From Brachionus plicatilis (taxonomy: Eukaryota > Rotifera > Eurotatoria > Ploima > Brachionidae), in the NCBI GenBank assembly GCA_010279815.1, contig QEOQ01000316.1, positions 18,022-30,554 on the forward strand: 12,533 nucleotides of DNA, written 5' to 3'. This document shows positions 1 through 8,156 of the stretch, in pieces. Made by a program: the position numbers and the translations under genes. Numbering within the stretch: the first letter of the stretch is position 1; each line of letters starts with the position of its first letter. Under the pieces are notes generated by a model. The model was given only the letters and a program-made list of their open reading frames with translations. It made no database searches and was not told the DNA's origin.

Positions 1-1022
1 AATGATATAAAATAAAATAAAAGAAATCAGAAAATATAATAGACTAATTGAAATATATCATTATAGGTACTTTATACAATTTAACTCAAATTTTAATATT
101 TTTTGGGTTTCGGATCAATAGATCGCTCTTAAAACAAATTTGTTACAAAGCTTTAGCAAGGAGGATTGAAGCTCAGATCAATAGAGCAAAAAATAAAATA
201 AATAGAGTAATTCGAAGAATGAACAAAAAAATTTATTTTTTAGGTGCAAAAAGTAAAACCTTCAGGACAAAATTTATTCATCTTCTACCAAATTACTGCT
301 GCATTTAACTTAATTTTTGCTCTTATTAATCAAAATTCAAAATTTTACAAAAATTTAAAATTCATTTTACTTTGAAGGCTAAATTAATTCGATGGTTTCA
401 TGCTTTTATTTTAAATTTTACAAACAGTATCTTGAATTTAAAGAATTAAAAAGAAGTCCTAATTAAATTAATAAATAAATTGAGATTTTTATTAATTAAA
501 TGGAATTTCTTTATAAATTATATTTTTTTTAAATAAAAAGGAACCATTCAGCATTCATAATACATCAAACTATTTTGTTAAAGTCAATTGTTTTACAATC
601 TACTGGAAACGAGAAGATGATTGTGCTAAAAAAATCCAACGAAAATATAAATAAATTCTTATAATGAAATTCTTTTAATAAAAATAAAACATTAAATGCA
701 AAAAAAAACTAACATTTATGTGCTTAATTAAATTTTTGTTTTTTTTTAATTTTTTAATTTTTTTAGAACAAATTGAAATCTAATTTCTGCTAAATTTGCA
801 GAGTTTTGCAGACCTTGATGGCTTTGAAAGTTGCACAATGTCGTAATCACGAAACTAATTTTAAACTTATTGAAAAAAATTTTTTAATTCTTTATTATTT
901 GTTTTTGCTCTTTCTATCATTTTGTACTGAATTTCAAATAACCAAGGCGTTCAATGAAATAAATAATAATATTAATGATAATTCGCTTATTTTTTTGAAT
1001 TCAACTAATTAATATAAGAAGT
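1..1022. other. AT-rich stretch without a convincing gene
   Basis: No recognisable gene. Two weak open frames exist. One runs to 308 on the plus strand; it has no ATG at its left end (it opens with TTG) and encodes a basic, helix-like stretch (ARRIEAQINRAKNKINRVIRR). The segment after 240 follows a TTTTTTAG that could serve as a splice acceptor. The second starts at ATG 818 and ends at 1012: 64 residues with a hydrophobic run ILYYLFLLFLSFC, resembling a secretion signal or membrane anchor. It is preceded by TTTGCAG at 795-801. Neither matches a family I know, and in DNA this AT-rich such frames are expected by chance. Confidence 0.5.
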
Positions 1023-1062
1023 TTTAGCTCGGTATGAGAAACAAATAAATAAATAAATTAGA
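1023..1062 (+). repeat. Probable 3' tail of a 5'-truncated LINE, copy 1
   Basis: The sequence TTTAGCTCGGTATGAGAAAC followed by several AAAT units closely matches a second stretch at 2102-2138. A short unique block ending in a simple AAAT-type repeat is the usual look of a severely 5'-truncated non-LTR retrotransposon. The shared block is too short to name the family, and no reverse transcriptase coding sequence is visible upstream. Confidence 0.45.
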
Positions 1063-2101
1063 TAATAACTATAAAAAAGATAAAACATAATTTTAATAAA
1101 TGGAGAGAATGGGGAAAAAATAAGAACAAAGTACAATTACATTGAAACTATCAAAATAGCCTTTTTTTTATTAATTTAAAAAACGAGAGAAGAATTCTTG
1201 GGCCAAGTTATGAGAAAGAAATGTAGCACCAATTATTATTTATTTATATTTTCTACTTTTATTTAAAAATATAATTTCATTTTATTAAGAAATAATTTTT
1301 GTTATTAAAAAAATATTTTAATTACTTATACATTTATGTATTTAGAATAAAAGCGATTATTTTTTAGGCAAATTGAAGTTTATGATCAAATAAAAATTTC
1401 AAACCAAATTTATATGTTTTAGGTCTGAAAAAAAATATTTTTTTCTTACAAAATATAAATAAACTTAATTTAACATAATTTGTTAAATCTTTAATTAGGA
1501 AAAAATTATATTAATTTTTATATGAAGAAAAAATTGAAAATTAATCATAAACATAACTAAAAAGAGAATCTTAACTTTTCAAATATTAATTTTTTAAGAT
1601 AAATAGTAGGATTTAAAATTAATTTTAATTATAAAATTCTAAATTGTCTAATTTTTTTATATTAAATTTTTATAAAAAAACAGTTTAAATTTTAAAGTAA
1701 AGAATATCCAAAACCAAAATGTTTAAAATAACTGTAGATCTAATCAATTGAGCAGCTTTTTCCATAATTTTGATATTAAATATTAAATGCAATAAAATAG
1801 AATGTTTAAAATAATGTAAATAAATTGGAAAAAAATGACACTTATTAAAAGTTAACATATGTGAAACAAAACTCTAATTAGATTCTAAATATATAACCCA
1901 ATTTGTCAATTTATTTGTCAAATTTTTTTTAATTGCGTTTTAATGGTAATTAAATTGTTGATTGTAATGCATGAATTTGTTGGCAGAATATTAATCATGA
2001 TTTGATTAGTAAAAACCACTTACTCAGTTATTTTATCTAACTTTTATTTTTTAATTTTATTTTATTTAAATTTGTTTTAATTATTTTTATTCTGAGGGAG
2101 C
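1063..2101. other. AT-rich intergenic stretch, nothing recognised
   Basis: No open frame of useful length on either strand, no RNA gene signature and no clear inverted repeat. The sequence is dominated by A and T runs and short near-repeats such as AAATTTTT. It lies between the two LINE-tail copies. Confidence 0.5.
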
Positions 2102-2138
2102 ATTAGCTCGGTACAGATAAACAAATAAATAAATTAGA
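2102..2138 (+). repeat. Probable 3' tail of a 5'-truncated LINE, copy 2
   Basis: ATTAGCTCGGTACAGATAAAC followed by AAATAAATAAATTAGA aligns with copy 1 at 1023-1062. The core TTAGCTCGGTA and the (AAAT)n tail are the same, with differences only in the TATGAG/CAGAT segment and in the number of AAAT units. Identical orientation and the simple-repeat end support two independent insertions of one LINE family rather than chance. Confidence 0.45.
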
Positions 2139-2294
2139 AACTTTATAAGTTGAAGATTTGTCACTTATAATTAAGAAATCTTTTGTTTGATTTTATTTTT
2201 TCATGAGTTTTACCATTTTCATATTTTCTTCAATCATTTTTATTTATTTCTAAATTTGGATGCATTCACAAGTTGAATTTTTCTAATTGAGATT

Positions 2295-2302
2295 AAAATC
2301 TA
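2295..2302. repeat. Candidate target-site duplication, left copy (AAAATCTA)
   Basis: AAAATCTA sits directly before the left terminus of the inverted-repeat element and recurs exactly at 2784-2791, directly after its right terminus. An 8 bp duplication is typical of hAT-type transposition. It could also be a coincidence in AT-rich DNA, with only the last TA of the left copy being the true target. Confidence 0.5.
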
Positions 2303-2783
2303 GAGTCTACCTCGTTTTGTGATCATATGATCACATACTTGTGATCACAATCAATGCTTTCGCCGATTTGGTGTTCAAACTTTTGTTTTAAAAAATATAA
2401 AAATAAAATAAAAAAACGCAGTTTGATCATTTACTAAATTATGTGGTCATTTTTTTAAAATTTGAAAGCTTAAGAAAAAAATATTGCCAAAAGCACACCG
2501 ATAGGAAAATGATAATGATTGTAATTTATAAAATTACGGGACTTTTTCAAAAGCTTGGTGATCAATGAGCAATTTTTAACATTTTGGATTCCAAACTGCC
2601 CGGGATCTTCCACAAACTATTATTTTAATAAAAAAAATAATTTTGGATTTTGTGTTCGTATTTTTTAAAATTGAACACCAAAACGGTGAAAGCATTGAAT
2701 GTGATCATACGTGATCATCAACCAAATGATCAGAGCTTGATCAAAAAATATGCGATAATATGATCACAAATCGCGGTAGGCCC
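2303..2783. mobile_element. 481 bp non-autonomous DNA transposon (MITE) with long inverted repeats and TGATCA arrays
   Basis: The left arm (2303-2378) and right arm (2671-2783) are imperfect inverted copies. Left starts GAGTCTACCTCGTTTTGTGA and the right end, read on the other strand, starts GGGCCTACCGCGATTTGTGA; both then run through TGATCA-rich sequence to TCAATGCTTTCNCCGNTTTGGTGTTCAA. The right arm carries extra TGATCA-containing sequence. TGATCA occurs ten times (2320, 2328, 2342, 2424, 2559, 2702, 2712, 2727, 2738, 2761), mostly in the arms, like subterminal transposase-binding sites. There is no coding capacity, so it must have been moved by a transposase elsewhere. The terminal CTACCTCGTTTT resembles the pogo/Tigger-like element at 11669-12257, whereas the 8 bp flanking repeat suggests hAT. 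The superfamily is therefore open. Confidence 0.8.
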
Positions 2784-2791
2784 AAAATCTA
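2784..2791. repeat. Candidate target-site duplication, right copy (AAAATCTA)
   Basis: Exact match to 2295-2302, immediately outside the right terminus of the element. Confidence 0.5.
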
Positions 2792-3560
2792 TTTCAAAAG
2801 AAAAACTTTAAAATTAAGGTGAAAATTTTATGTTTTTATTTAAATTGACTAAAATTAAAATAATTTAATTGTTCTATGAAATTTAAAGATGCTTTGGCTG
2901 ATTTTTCCTTACAACATATGGTCTACACATCAACAATAGTAAACAATATAGACTTAATCATATAAAGATCATTTTTTTTATTTTAATTAGCAAAAGTATT
3001 TATTCATTTTAAATTTTGAATTCTATCATAATTGAAGAAAAAAAAATTTTTTTTCAAATTTTGAAATGATGCTGGTAAAATAGAAAATGAAAAAAAAAGA
3101 GTCTTTGATGAAATCTCTTTTAAAATTTATTACTAATGATGATAGGCAGCATATTGATTTTTATGCTATCTTAAAAAAATTAGTTAAAACCTTTTGATTG
3201 CTTGAAGAAAAATATTTAAAACATATTTATTTTTTAAATTTTATCATAATTTTTTTAAAGCGATGCATAATTTTGAGTCGTAAATTTATTTTAAATATTT
3301 CAGATTTAGAATTTGTTTAAAATTAAAATCAATTTAGCAACGAGTATTTGCATTGCTGACAATTTTAATTCATTTTAGCTAAATAAAAATTTCTAAAGAT
3401 TGGTCAAACGCTCCAATTGTTTCTTCATGAATTTTTACATTATTTTTCTATTTTTTTTGGACCACAAAATAAGAAATTGCTCCAATAATTTTACATCGTG
3501 TGATAAATTTTTTTATATATTTTTCAAAAGCTACAATTTTGGTAACTAACAAGAACTAAA
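2792..3560. other. Upstream region of the egghead-like gene, nothing recognised
   Basis: AT-rich with no open frame of note. It should contain the promoter of the gene starting at 3561 if that gene is live, but I see no clear core promoter motif that stands out from the background. An in-frame TAA at 3543-3545 precedes the ATG at 3561. Confidence 0.4.
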
Positions 3561-4850
3561 ATGAAATTCTTTAATAAAAAAGTGAAATATTTAATTCAAA
3601 TTATAATTTTATTTTTAATTATTAATTTTATTCAGCTGTTTTTTTATCAAATTAAACGAATTTTATCAATTGATCAATTCCTATCTGGTACAAAGATTTC
3701 ATTTCTTACATTTGTCTTTTTGTCCTTGTCATTACCAATGTGTTTAATAGCATTAATTGGTTTTTTTCGGACTAATTTATTTCCATATAATACCAACCGT
3801 GTTCGAGGATCGATGCTTTTGGCTCCTTATATTATATTTAGAATGAGTACAAAAGGTGATCAGCCTGAATTATTGCAAAAGAATGTTTTCAACAACATAT
3901 ATACCTGTCTAAAACTAGGTTTCGATAAATTCCAGATCGAAATTACTTCGAATAGACCTATAATGCCAAGCAGTCCATACATACGAGAAAAAGTTGCTCA
4001 TCCAAAAGACATGGACAGCACTATTCCAAAAACTGACTCAAATTTGAGTGATTTTATAGACGATGAATCGTGGATTCTTTTGATGAATGAAGATTTTATT
4101 CTCACCGAACAGGTCCTTTGCGATATTGTAAATTTTTCAATGATTAATAAAAACTGTTTTGCAATTGGAACAGTTACAACTGACCAAGTTGAACCAAGTT
4201 TTGAAAATATCAGCGCATTATATACAATTGGAAGATATTTAATTTTTAGACACTTTTATGCAAAATTTCCTCATTTGTTAAGTCCTCAATATACATTTAT
4301 TTTGTGCAAAAATACTCTTTATCGAAAAATTCTGTTTAAACAAAAAGAATGTTTAAGTTTAGCTGATAAAAGATGCATCGTCAATTTGGTAACAAATGAA
4401 GGACATTCAATCGAATGGATAAATGGACAAATGATATCTCCAAGTCCAGAGCTAAATGGCAATCCAATTATTCCCGAATACATTAATATATTACCAAATT
4501 CACATCATTTGAAGAATAAAATAATGATTTTTATCATTTATTTTTGTTTTGAAATTTTCGAATACTCTTTCTTTACTTTTTTGTTCTCTTCTGAGAAACA
4601 ATTGGAGATGGTTTCAAATTTTGTTGCCAGTATAAATGGTTGCCTGTACTTAATTGGCAGCTTAAGTTCATATCGCTATGTTGGAATAAGTAAATTCAAA
4701 ATAATCCTACATTTTGTATTTTGTTTAATTATTCTTCCTTTTATTCATATTTGGAATATATCATTTATTGTTCATAAAAATATTATGCAAATGCATTTTT
4801 TTAAACGAAAGTCAAAATTCTATAAAATAGAATTGATTCGAGAATTGTAA
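3561..4850 (+). CDS. Divergent egghead/BRE-3-like membrane glycosyltransferase homologue, probable pseudoenzyme
   Basis: Egghead/BRE-3 is the GT2-family beta-1,4-mannosyltransferase that adds mannose to glucosylceramide in invertebrate glycosphingolipid synthesis. This 429-residue frame keeps the family layout. It has N-terminal membrane segments (about 10-29 and 46-69), then LLAP (86-89), RMSTKGDQPEL (94-104), NVFNNIYTCLKLG (108-120) and FQIEI (124-128). Next come a SWILLMNED block (170-178) where the family has a W-I-V-H-L-D-E-E type motif, and TEQVLCDIVNF (182-192). Three C-terminal membrane segments (about 320-343, 353-371, 380-403) and a terminal basic KRKSKFY (415-421) follow. Key enzyme features look lost. 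The acidic D-E-E centre reads N-E-D (176-178). The conserved arginine/alanine-rich nucleotide-sugar segment before it is missing between about 145 and 168. The later acidic motif reads LADKR (267-271), and the aromatic Q-x-x-R-W motif is replaced around 303-316. ATG 3561 is the first Met after an in-frame stop, with an AAA ATG context. The frame is intact and intronless. It could be a non-catalytic paralogue, an expressed retrogene or a slowly decaying copy. Family assignment is from remembered sequence similarity. Confidence 0.75.
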   Translation: MKFFNKKVKYLIQIIILFLIINFIQLFFYQIKRILSIDQFLSGTKISFLTFVFLSLSLPMCLIALIGFFRTNLFPYNTNRVRGSMLLAPYIIFRMSTKGDQPELLQKNVFNNIYTCLKLGFDKFQIEITSNRPIMPSSPYIREKVAHPKDMDSTIPKTDSNLSDFIDDESWILLMNEDFILTEQVLCDIVNFSMINKNCFAIGTVTTDQVEPSFENISALYTIGRYLIFRHFYAKFPHLLSPQYTFILCKNTLYRKILFKQKECLSLADKRCIVNLVTNEGHSIEWINGQMISPSPELNGNPIIPEYINILPNSHHLKNKIMIFIIYFCFEIFEYSFFTFLFSSEKQLEMVSNFVASINGCLYLIGSLSSYRYVGISKFKIILHFVFCLIILPFIHIWNISFIVHKNIMQMHFFKRKSKFYKIELIREL

Positions 4851-4885
4851 TTACGAATTGTATAATATTATAAATTTAAAATTTA

Positions 4886-4891
4886 AATAAA
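4886..4891 (+). terminator. Possible poly(A) signal of the egghead-like gene
   Basis: AATAAA lies 36 bases after the TAA stop and is followed by an A-run; a second AATAAA is at 4924-4929. The hexamer is common by chance in such AT-rich DNA, so this is only consistent with a 3' end. The adjacent A-run could alternatively be the relic tail of a retrocopy. Confidence 0.4.
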
Positions 4892-5230
4892 AAAAAATTT
4901 ATTTTCACAATTAAATTTTTCTTAATAAAGTAAAAACCTTGAGTTTTAAAATTTCTCTTTTACCAAAAACTTTAAACAAAATATTATGATTGTATAAATA
5001 TTAATAATAAATCTATGACACTATCCACAAGCAGTGAATGTGGAAAAAAAACTATGATGCTGTTGTTAGTTGATTAGATTTATGTAGTAACATTTCAATC
5101 GCCAAAATCACAATTTTATAATGAAAAAGAAGATGATGTAAAATATTTTATTAATTTAATATTTTTTTTAGTACATTAAAAAATTTTTGTGACTAAAAGT
5201 CATTTGTGTTGAAAAGTTTCATATTTGTTG

Positions 5231-5277
5231 GGAACAGTTTTTTAAACTGTGGGTGACAGTTTTTTGTTTGTGGTGAA
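5231..5277 (+). repeat. Imperfect two-copy tandem repeat, about 22 bp unit
   Basis: AACAGTTTTTTAAACTGTGGGTG is followed directly by ACAGTTTTTTGTTTGTGGTGA. Shared blocks are ACAGTTTTTT and TGTGG(G)TG. Most likely a small replication-slippage duplication. Confidence 0.45.
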
Positions 5278-5327
5278 TCAATTATCCCGTTAAATTTATT
5301 TTGTTAAATTAATCAAAAAAAAGATAT

Positions 5328-5363
5328 TTGAATAAACATAAATCAACTTGAATAAACATAAAT
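5328..5363 (+). repeat. Two-copy tandem repeat, 20 bp unit
   Basis: TTGAATAAACATAAATCAAC is followed by TTGAATAAACATAAAT, so 16 bases are identical in adjacent copies. Consistent with recent slippage; no functional signal seen. Confidence 0.6.
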
Positions 5364-6095
5364 TTTTTAAACTTGTTTAATAGAACAAATTAGTTAATTT
5401 TTTTAATAATAAATTGTTATTAGCTGAAATATTTTTGATAACCATATAATTTCTTTATATACGCTAAGCATCTGTCAAATTATAAACCTGCATGTTTTTT
5501 TTTAATATTAAACACTCTTGTCTTTAGCCAAATTCATTTGCAATTTTAAAATAAAAAATGTATTACAAAATATTCATAGTTAAATTTTGAAAAATATTTT
5601 TCTGACATTTTATTTTTGTTTTCAAAACGAGTTAAGTCTTTTTAATAAATACTAAAAAAAAGATAAAAAAAATCTCTAAATATCAAATGGTTTATGTCAA
5701 TAAGAAAAACAAGATGTTTTTAATTTTTTTTCAAAACAATAATTTTAAAAAAAAATATTTTTTGTCACAATTAATTTTATTTTGATCAAGCTTTAAATAA
5801 AAAATATTTTAAATGAAAAGTTAAGTATAATGGAAAAAATATTTTAGTTTTTATTCAATGACACTAACTAATTACAAATTTTCCTTCCAAGTTTAAGTCT
5901 TAAACTATTGCAAATTATTTACGACAGTGATAGGAATTACACAAATTTTTTCAGTAGGTATTTTTTATCATAAATTCATCTATTTTTTTATAACTGATTA
6001 AGAAAATCATCAAAACATCTGGCTCCAATAAAATCAATTTTGTAGCAGGTTTTCTTCAGCGTTCTGTAGCGTGAAAAACGCAAAAAAAATCTGTT

Positions 6096-6133
6096 TTAAC
6101 ACTGGTAAAAAGGCGTTCTTTTACCAGCGTTAA
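6096..6133. repeat. 15 bp hairpin, 8-base loop
   Basis: TTAACACTGGTAAAA (6096-6110), loop AGGCGTTC (6111-6118), TTTTACCAGCGTTAA (6119-6133). The arms pair over 15 positions with one A/C mismatch. It lies just beyond the 3' side of the minus-strand LINE remnant. A related GCGTT/AACGC motif flanks it (6059-6081, GCGTTCTGTAGCGTGAAAAACGC). Could be the core of a small foldback element; no transcription context is evident. Confidence 0.55.
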
Positions 6134-6180
6134 GTAGCTTTTTTTTTGGGAGTTTATGTTTGAATTGAAAAATAAAGATT

Positions 6181-7109
6181 CAATTTACTAATTCTTTTTG
6201 GTAAACGATTCCAGACTCTTGAAACTATTAATAAATAAATTTGTCACGTTATTTGCAATTTTTAGCTTGTTGCCTTTCAATTGTCCGATCGACATACGTG
6301 CCTGAATCCATTTGAATAGTTTCCTTTTCAATCAAACAGAGCAACTGGTTATTACCAGAATATCTTGTCAAATCTTCATGTTGGAGCCTGGAAAGGCTCA
6401 TAAACATAGAGATAAATTTGTGGGAACTTTGATGATATTTTTTTCCGTTTCTTTGTGATATTTGAAGCAGTGACCTCTTCCTTGGTATTTTGTGACATTA
6501 AAATTTTTGCTTTTTTCAACCAATTCTATTCCATGCATGAACTTGTATAATTGAATTAGATCACCTCTTTTTCTTCTTTCCACCAGATTAAGAATGTTCA
6601 TATCCTTCAATCTTCTTTCATACGGTTTTTTCTAATTGAAGAAACAAATTTCGTTGCTCTGCGTTGAATCATTTCAAAATTCTCACAGTCAGACTTAAGA
6701 ATTGGAGACTATACAGGCACCGCAAATCCCAAAAGAGGACGAACAAAAGTTTAATGCAAAGATCTTAATAATTTAAAATCAAAACGATCAAATGATTTCC
6801 TGATGCGACCTAACATATGATTTTCTTTGTTTGTAGCCTTTATCACTTGATTTTTCCATTTCAGATTTGTATTGAAAATAACTCCAAGATCTCTTTCGGT
6901 TTCTGACGTTGATAACTGCTTGCCATTGATAAATAAGGAAAATTTTTGTATTTGTGCCCATAATGCATGACCACACATTTTGATGTGTTGAAAAGAAGAA
7001 GCCAATCTTGAGTCCACTTGAAAACTTAATCTAAATCTGATTGTAGTTTCGCTGCGCTTAATTCTGATACCGTTTGCGAGAACATTTTAGTATCATCAGC
7101 ATAAATTTA
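6181..7109 (-). pseudogene. Decayed CR1-like LINE reverse transcriptase, C-terminal half
   Basis: Reading the minus strand from 7109, the RT catalytic motif IYADDTKMFS is visible (YADD at 7103-7092), then DWLLFNTSKC with a frame change. INGKQLSTSETERDLGVIF and LKWKNQVIKATNKENHMLGRIRKSF (within 7017-6751) follow. Next are TFVRPLLGFAVPV, a stop where the family has W (V-stop-SP), and EMIQRRATKFV. After another frame change comes LKDMNILNLVERRKRGDLIQLYKFMHGIE (6610 onward). Near 6225-6181 there is a VWNRLPKRIS block equivalent to the usual V-x-x-W-N-x-L-P ending. These blocks in this order are those of the palm, thumb and C-terminal region of CR1/jockey-type non-LTR elements. At least two frameshifts and two stops show it is dead. 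The endonuclease and N-terminal RT are missing, typical of 5' truncation. Confidence 0.88.
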
Positions 7110-7142
7110 AATTAAATCAAAGATTTGTTTTGATATCTAATA

Positions 7143-7565
7143 AAGAAATCTTGAGAATCTTGAGTATGAAGAAAGATTGAATAGAATAAAACTTACATCT
7201 TTGGATACGAGAAGAAGAAGAGGCGATTTGATTCAGTTTTTTAAAATTGTAAACAGTCTGGAAACTGTTAAATTGGTAAGTGATTATATTTTATATTTTG
7301 AGGGGTCATGCAAAGAATTATTAAAAGTTATCCATCACGTTTCATCTTTATCACAAACAGGGTTGTAAACGACTGGAACCGTTTACCAAAAAATGCTGTT
7401 GAAGTAAATTCGCTAAATTCCTTCAAAGACTTGATAAAGAAAGACTTGATAAGTGGTTGGTACAGAAACTGGTGTGATTGCAAATAATTGCCACAGCCTT
7501 ACGGCTTAACTCGACTTGCTCGAGTCACAGTTATTTTTACTACTTTTACTAATAATACTAATGAA
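7143..7565 (+). pseudogene. 3' end of a CR1-like LINE (RT C-terminus and 3' UTR), frameshifted
   Basis: The plus strand encodes LEYEERLNRIKLTSLDTRRR then RGDLIQFFKIVNSLE. After a frame change before about 7340 it reads FITNRVVNDWNRLPKNAVEV, NSLNSFKDLIKKDLISGWYR and NWCDCK, with a natural stop at 7485-7487. About 75 bases of 3' UTR follow, with two small hairpins (AGCC-TTAC-GGCT at 7495-7506; ACTCGA-CTTGC-TCGAGT at 7509-7525) and a simple TACTTTTACTAATAATACTAA end. The protein blocks match the 3' part of the neighbouring minus-strand remnant (RRxRGDLIQ, WNRLPK) but differ clearly in sequence. This is therefore a separate, 5'-truncated and better preserved insertion of a related family, lying head to head with it. 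Confidence 0.87.
7495..7525 (+). repeat. Paired hairpins in the LINE 3' UTR
   Basis: AGCC/GGCT with loop TTAC, then ACTCGA/TCGAGT with loop CTTGC, both perfect and 2 bases apart. Structured 3' UTRs are used by some non-LTR retrotransposons for template recognition by their own RT. That role is inferred here from position only. Confidence 0.5.
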
Positions 7566-7707
7566 AAACTTTTTGAATTGAAATGATATTTTGAATTGAT
7601 CATAAACTTCAAGATGACTATCGATACTGTAAAACAAAAATGGTATTTCTAAAATCCTTGTAAAATTATGAGTATTTTGATGTCAATTAATAGAGTCAAG
7701 CTTAAAA

Positions 7708-8156
7708 AAAGGTTGTCCCTAAAATCCGGATCATTTAAATGAAAATACGGGTCCTGATTTAAAATTTAAAAAAAATTTAAAAATAGAAAAAAAAACTGAA
7801 TTTAAGCTAAAAAATTATAAAATGGAAAATTCAGAGCCTGAAATTATAGTAGAATGCTAACCATTTAGAAGAAACACTAAGCAAAGTTGTTTAACAATCC
7901 AAAAATAAAGTTCAAGTCTAGATTTTAATTTTAGTGACTTTGACTTAAAAATAAACTCATTTCTAAGTCCAAAATTAATATTTAAAATTTTACCGTTCCG
8001 GCCACATCAAAAAATTAGTCTTTTAATATTTTTGAAAATTAAATTAAAGCCAGGACCTGACCCAAGATTTGAAACTTTTAAAAAACTCTGGAAAAATGAG
8101 AAGAATATTTCAGTAAAGATTAAAATAAGAAGATCCGGATTTTAGGCACAACCTTT
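7708..8156. mobile_element. 449 bp inverted-repeat element (MITE or foldback), family unassigned
   Basis: The left end AAAGGTTGTCCCTAAAATCC then GGATC (7708-7732) and the right end GATCCGGATTTTAGGCACAA then CCTTT (8132-8156) are inverted copies, 24 of 25 bases. Inside, a second weaker pair continues the symmetry: GGGTCCTGATTTAAAA near 7750 against GGACCTGACCC near 8055. No open frame of transposase type is present, so it is non-autonomous. The target-site duplication is unclear because both ends run into A/T tracts; TTAA is possible on both sides if an A-run length difference is allowed, but I would not rest a superfamily call on it. Confidence 0.75.

Larger units (their letters stand above)
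4851..6095. other. AT-rich intergenic stretch with short tandem repeats
   Basis: No gene recognised on either strand. Apart from the tandem repeats listed separately (5231-5277, 5328-5363), I see only A/T runs. The region separates the egghead-like gene from the LINE graveyard. Confidence 0.5.

Noticed and set aside
48..308. Open frame of 86 codons with a basic helical segment
   Set aside because: It has no ATG at its 5' end and no family resemblance, and such frames arise by chance in AT-rich DNA. An exon of a gene to the left cannot be excluded.
806..1012. Short frame with a hydrophobic, signal-like run
   Set aside because: Only 64 codons from the first ATG, no recognised homology and composition like the background; kept only as a note in the empty-region entry.
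6181..7565. Single LINE copy with twin-priming inversion
   Set aside because: Both arms encode the same C-terminal RT region with different sequences, so one twin-primed insertion does not explain the overlap.
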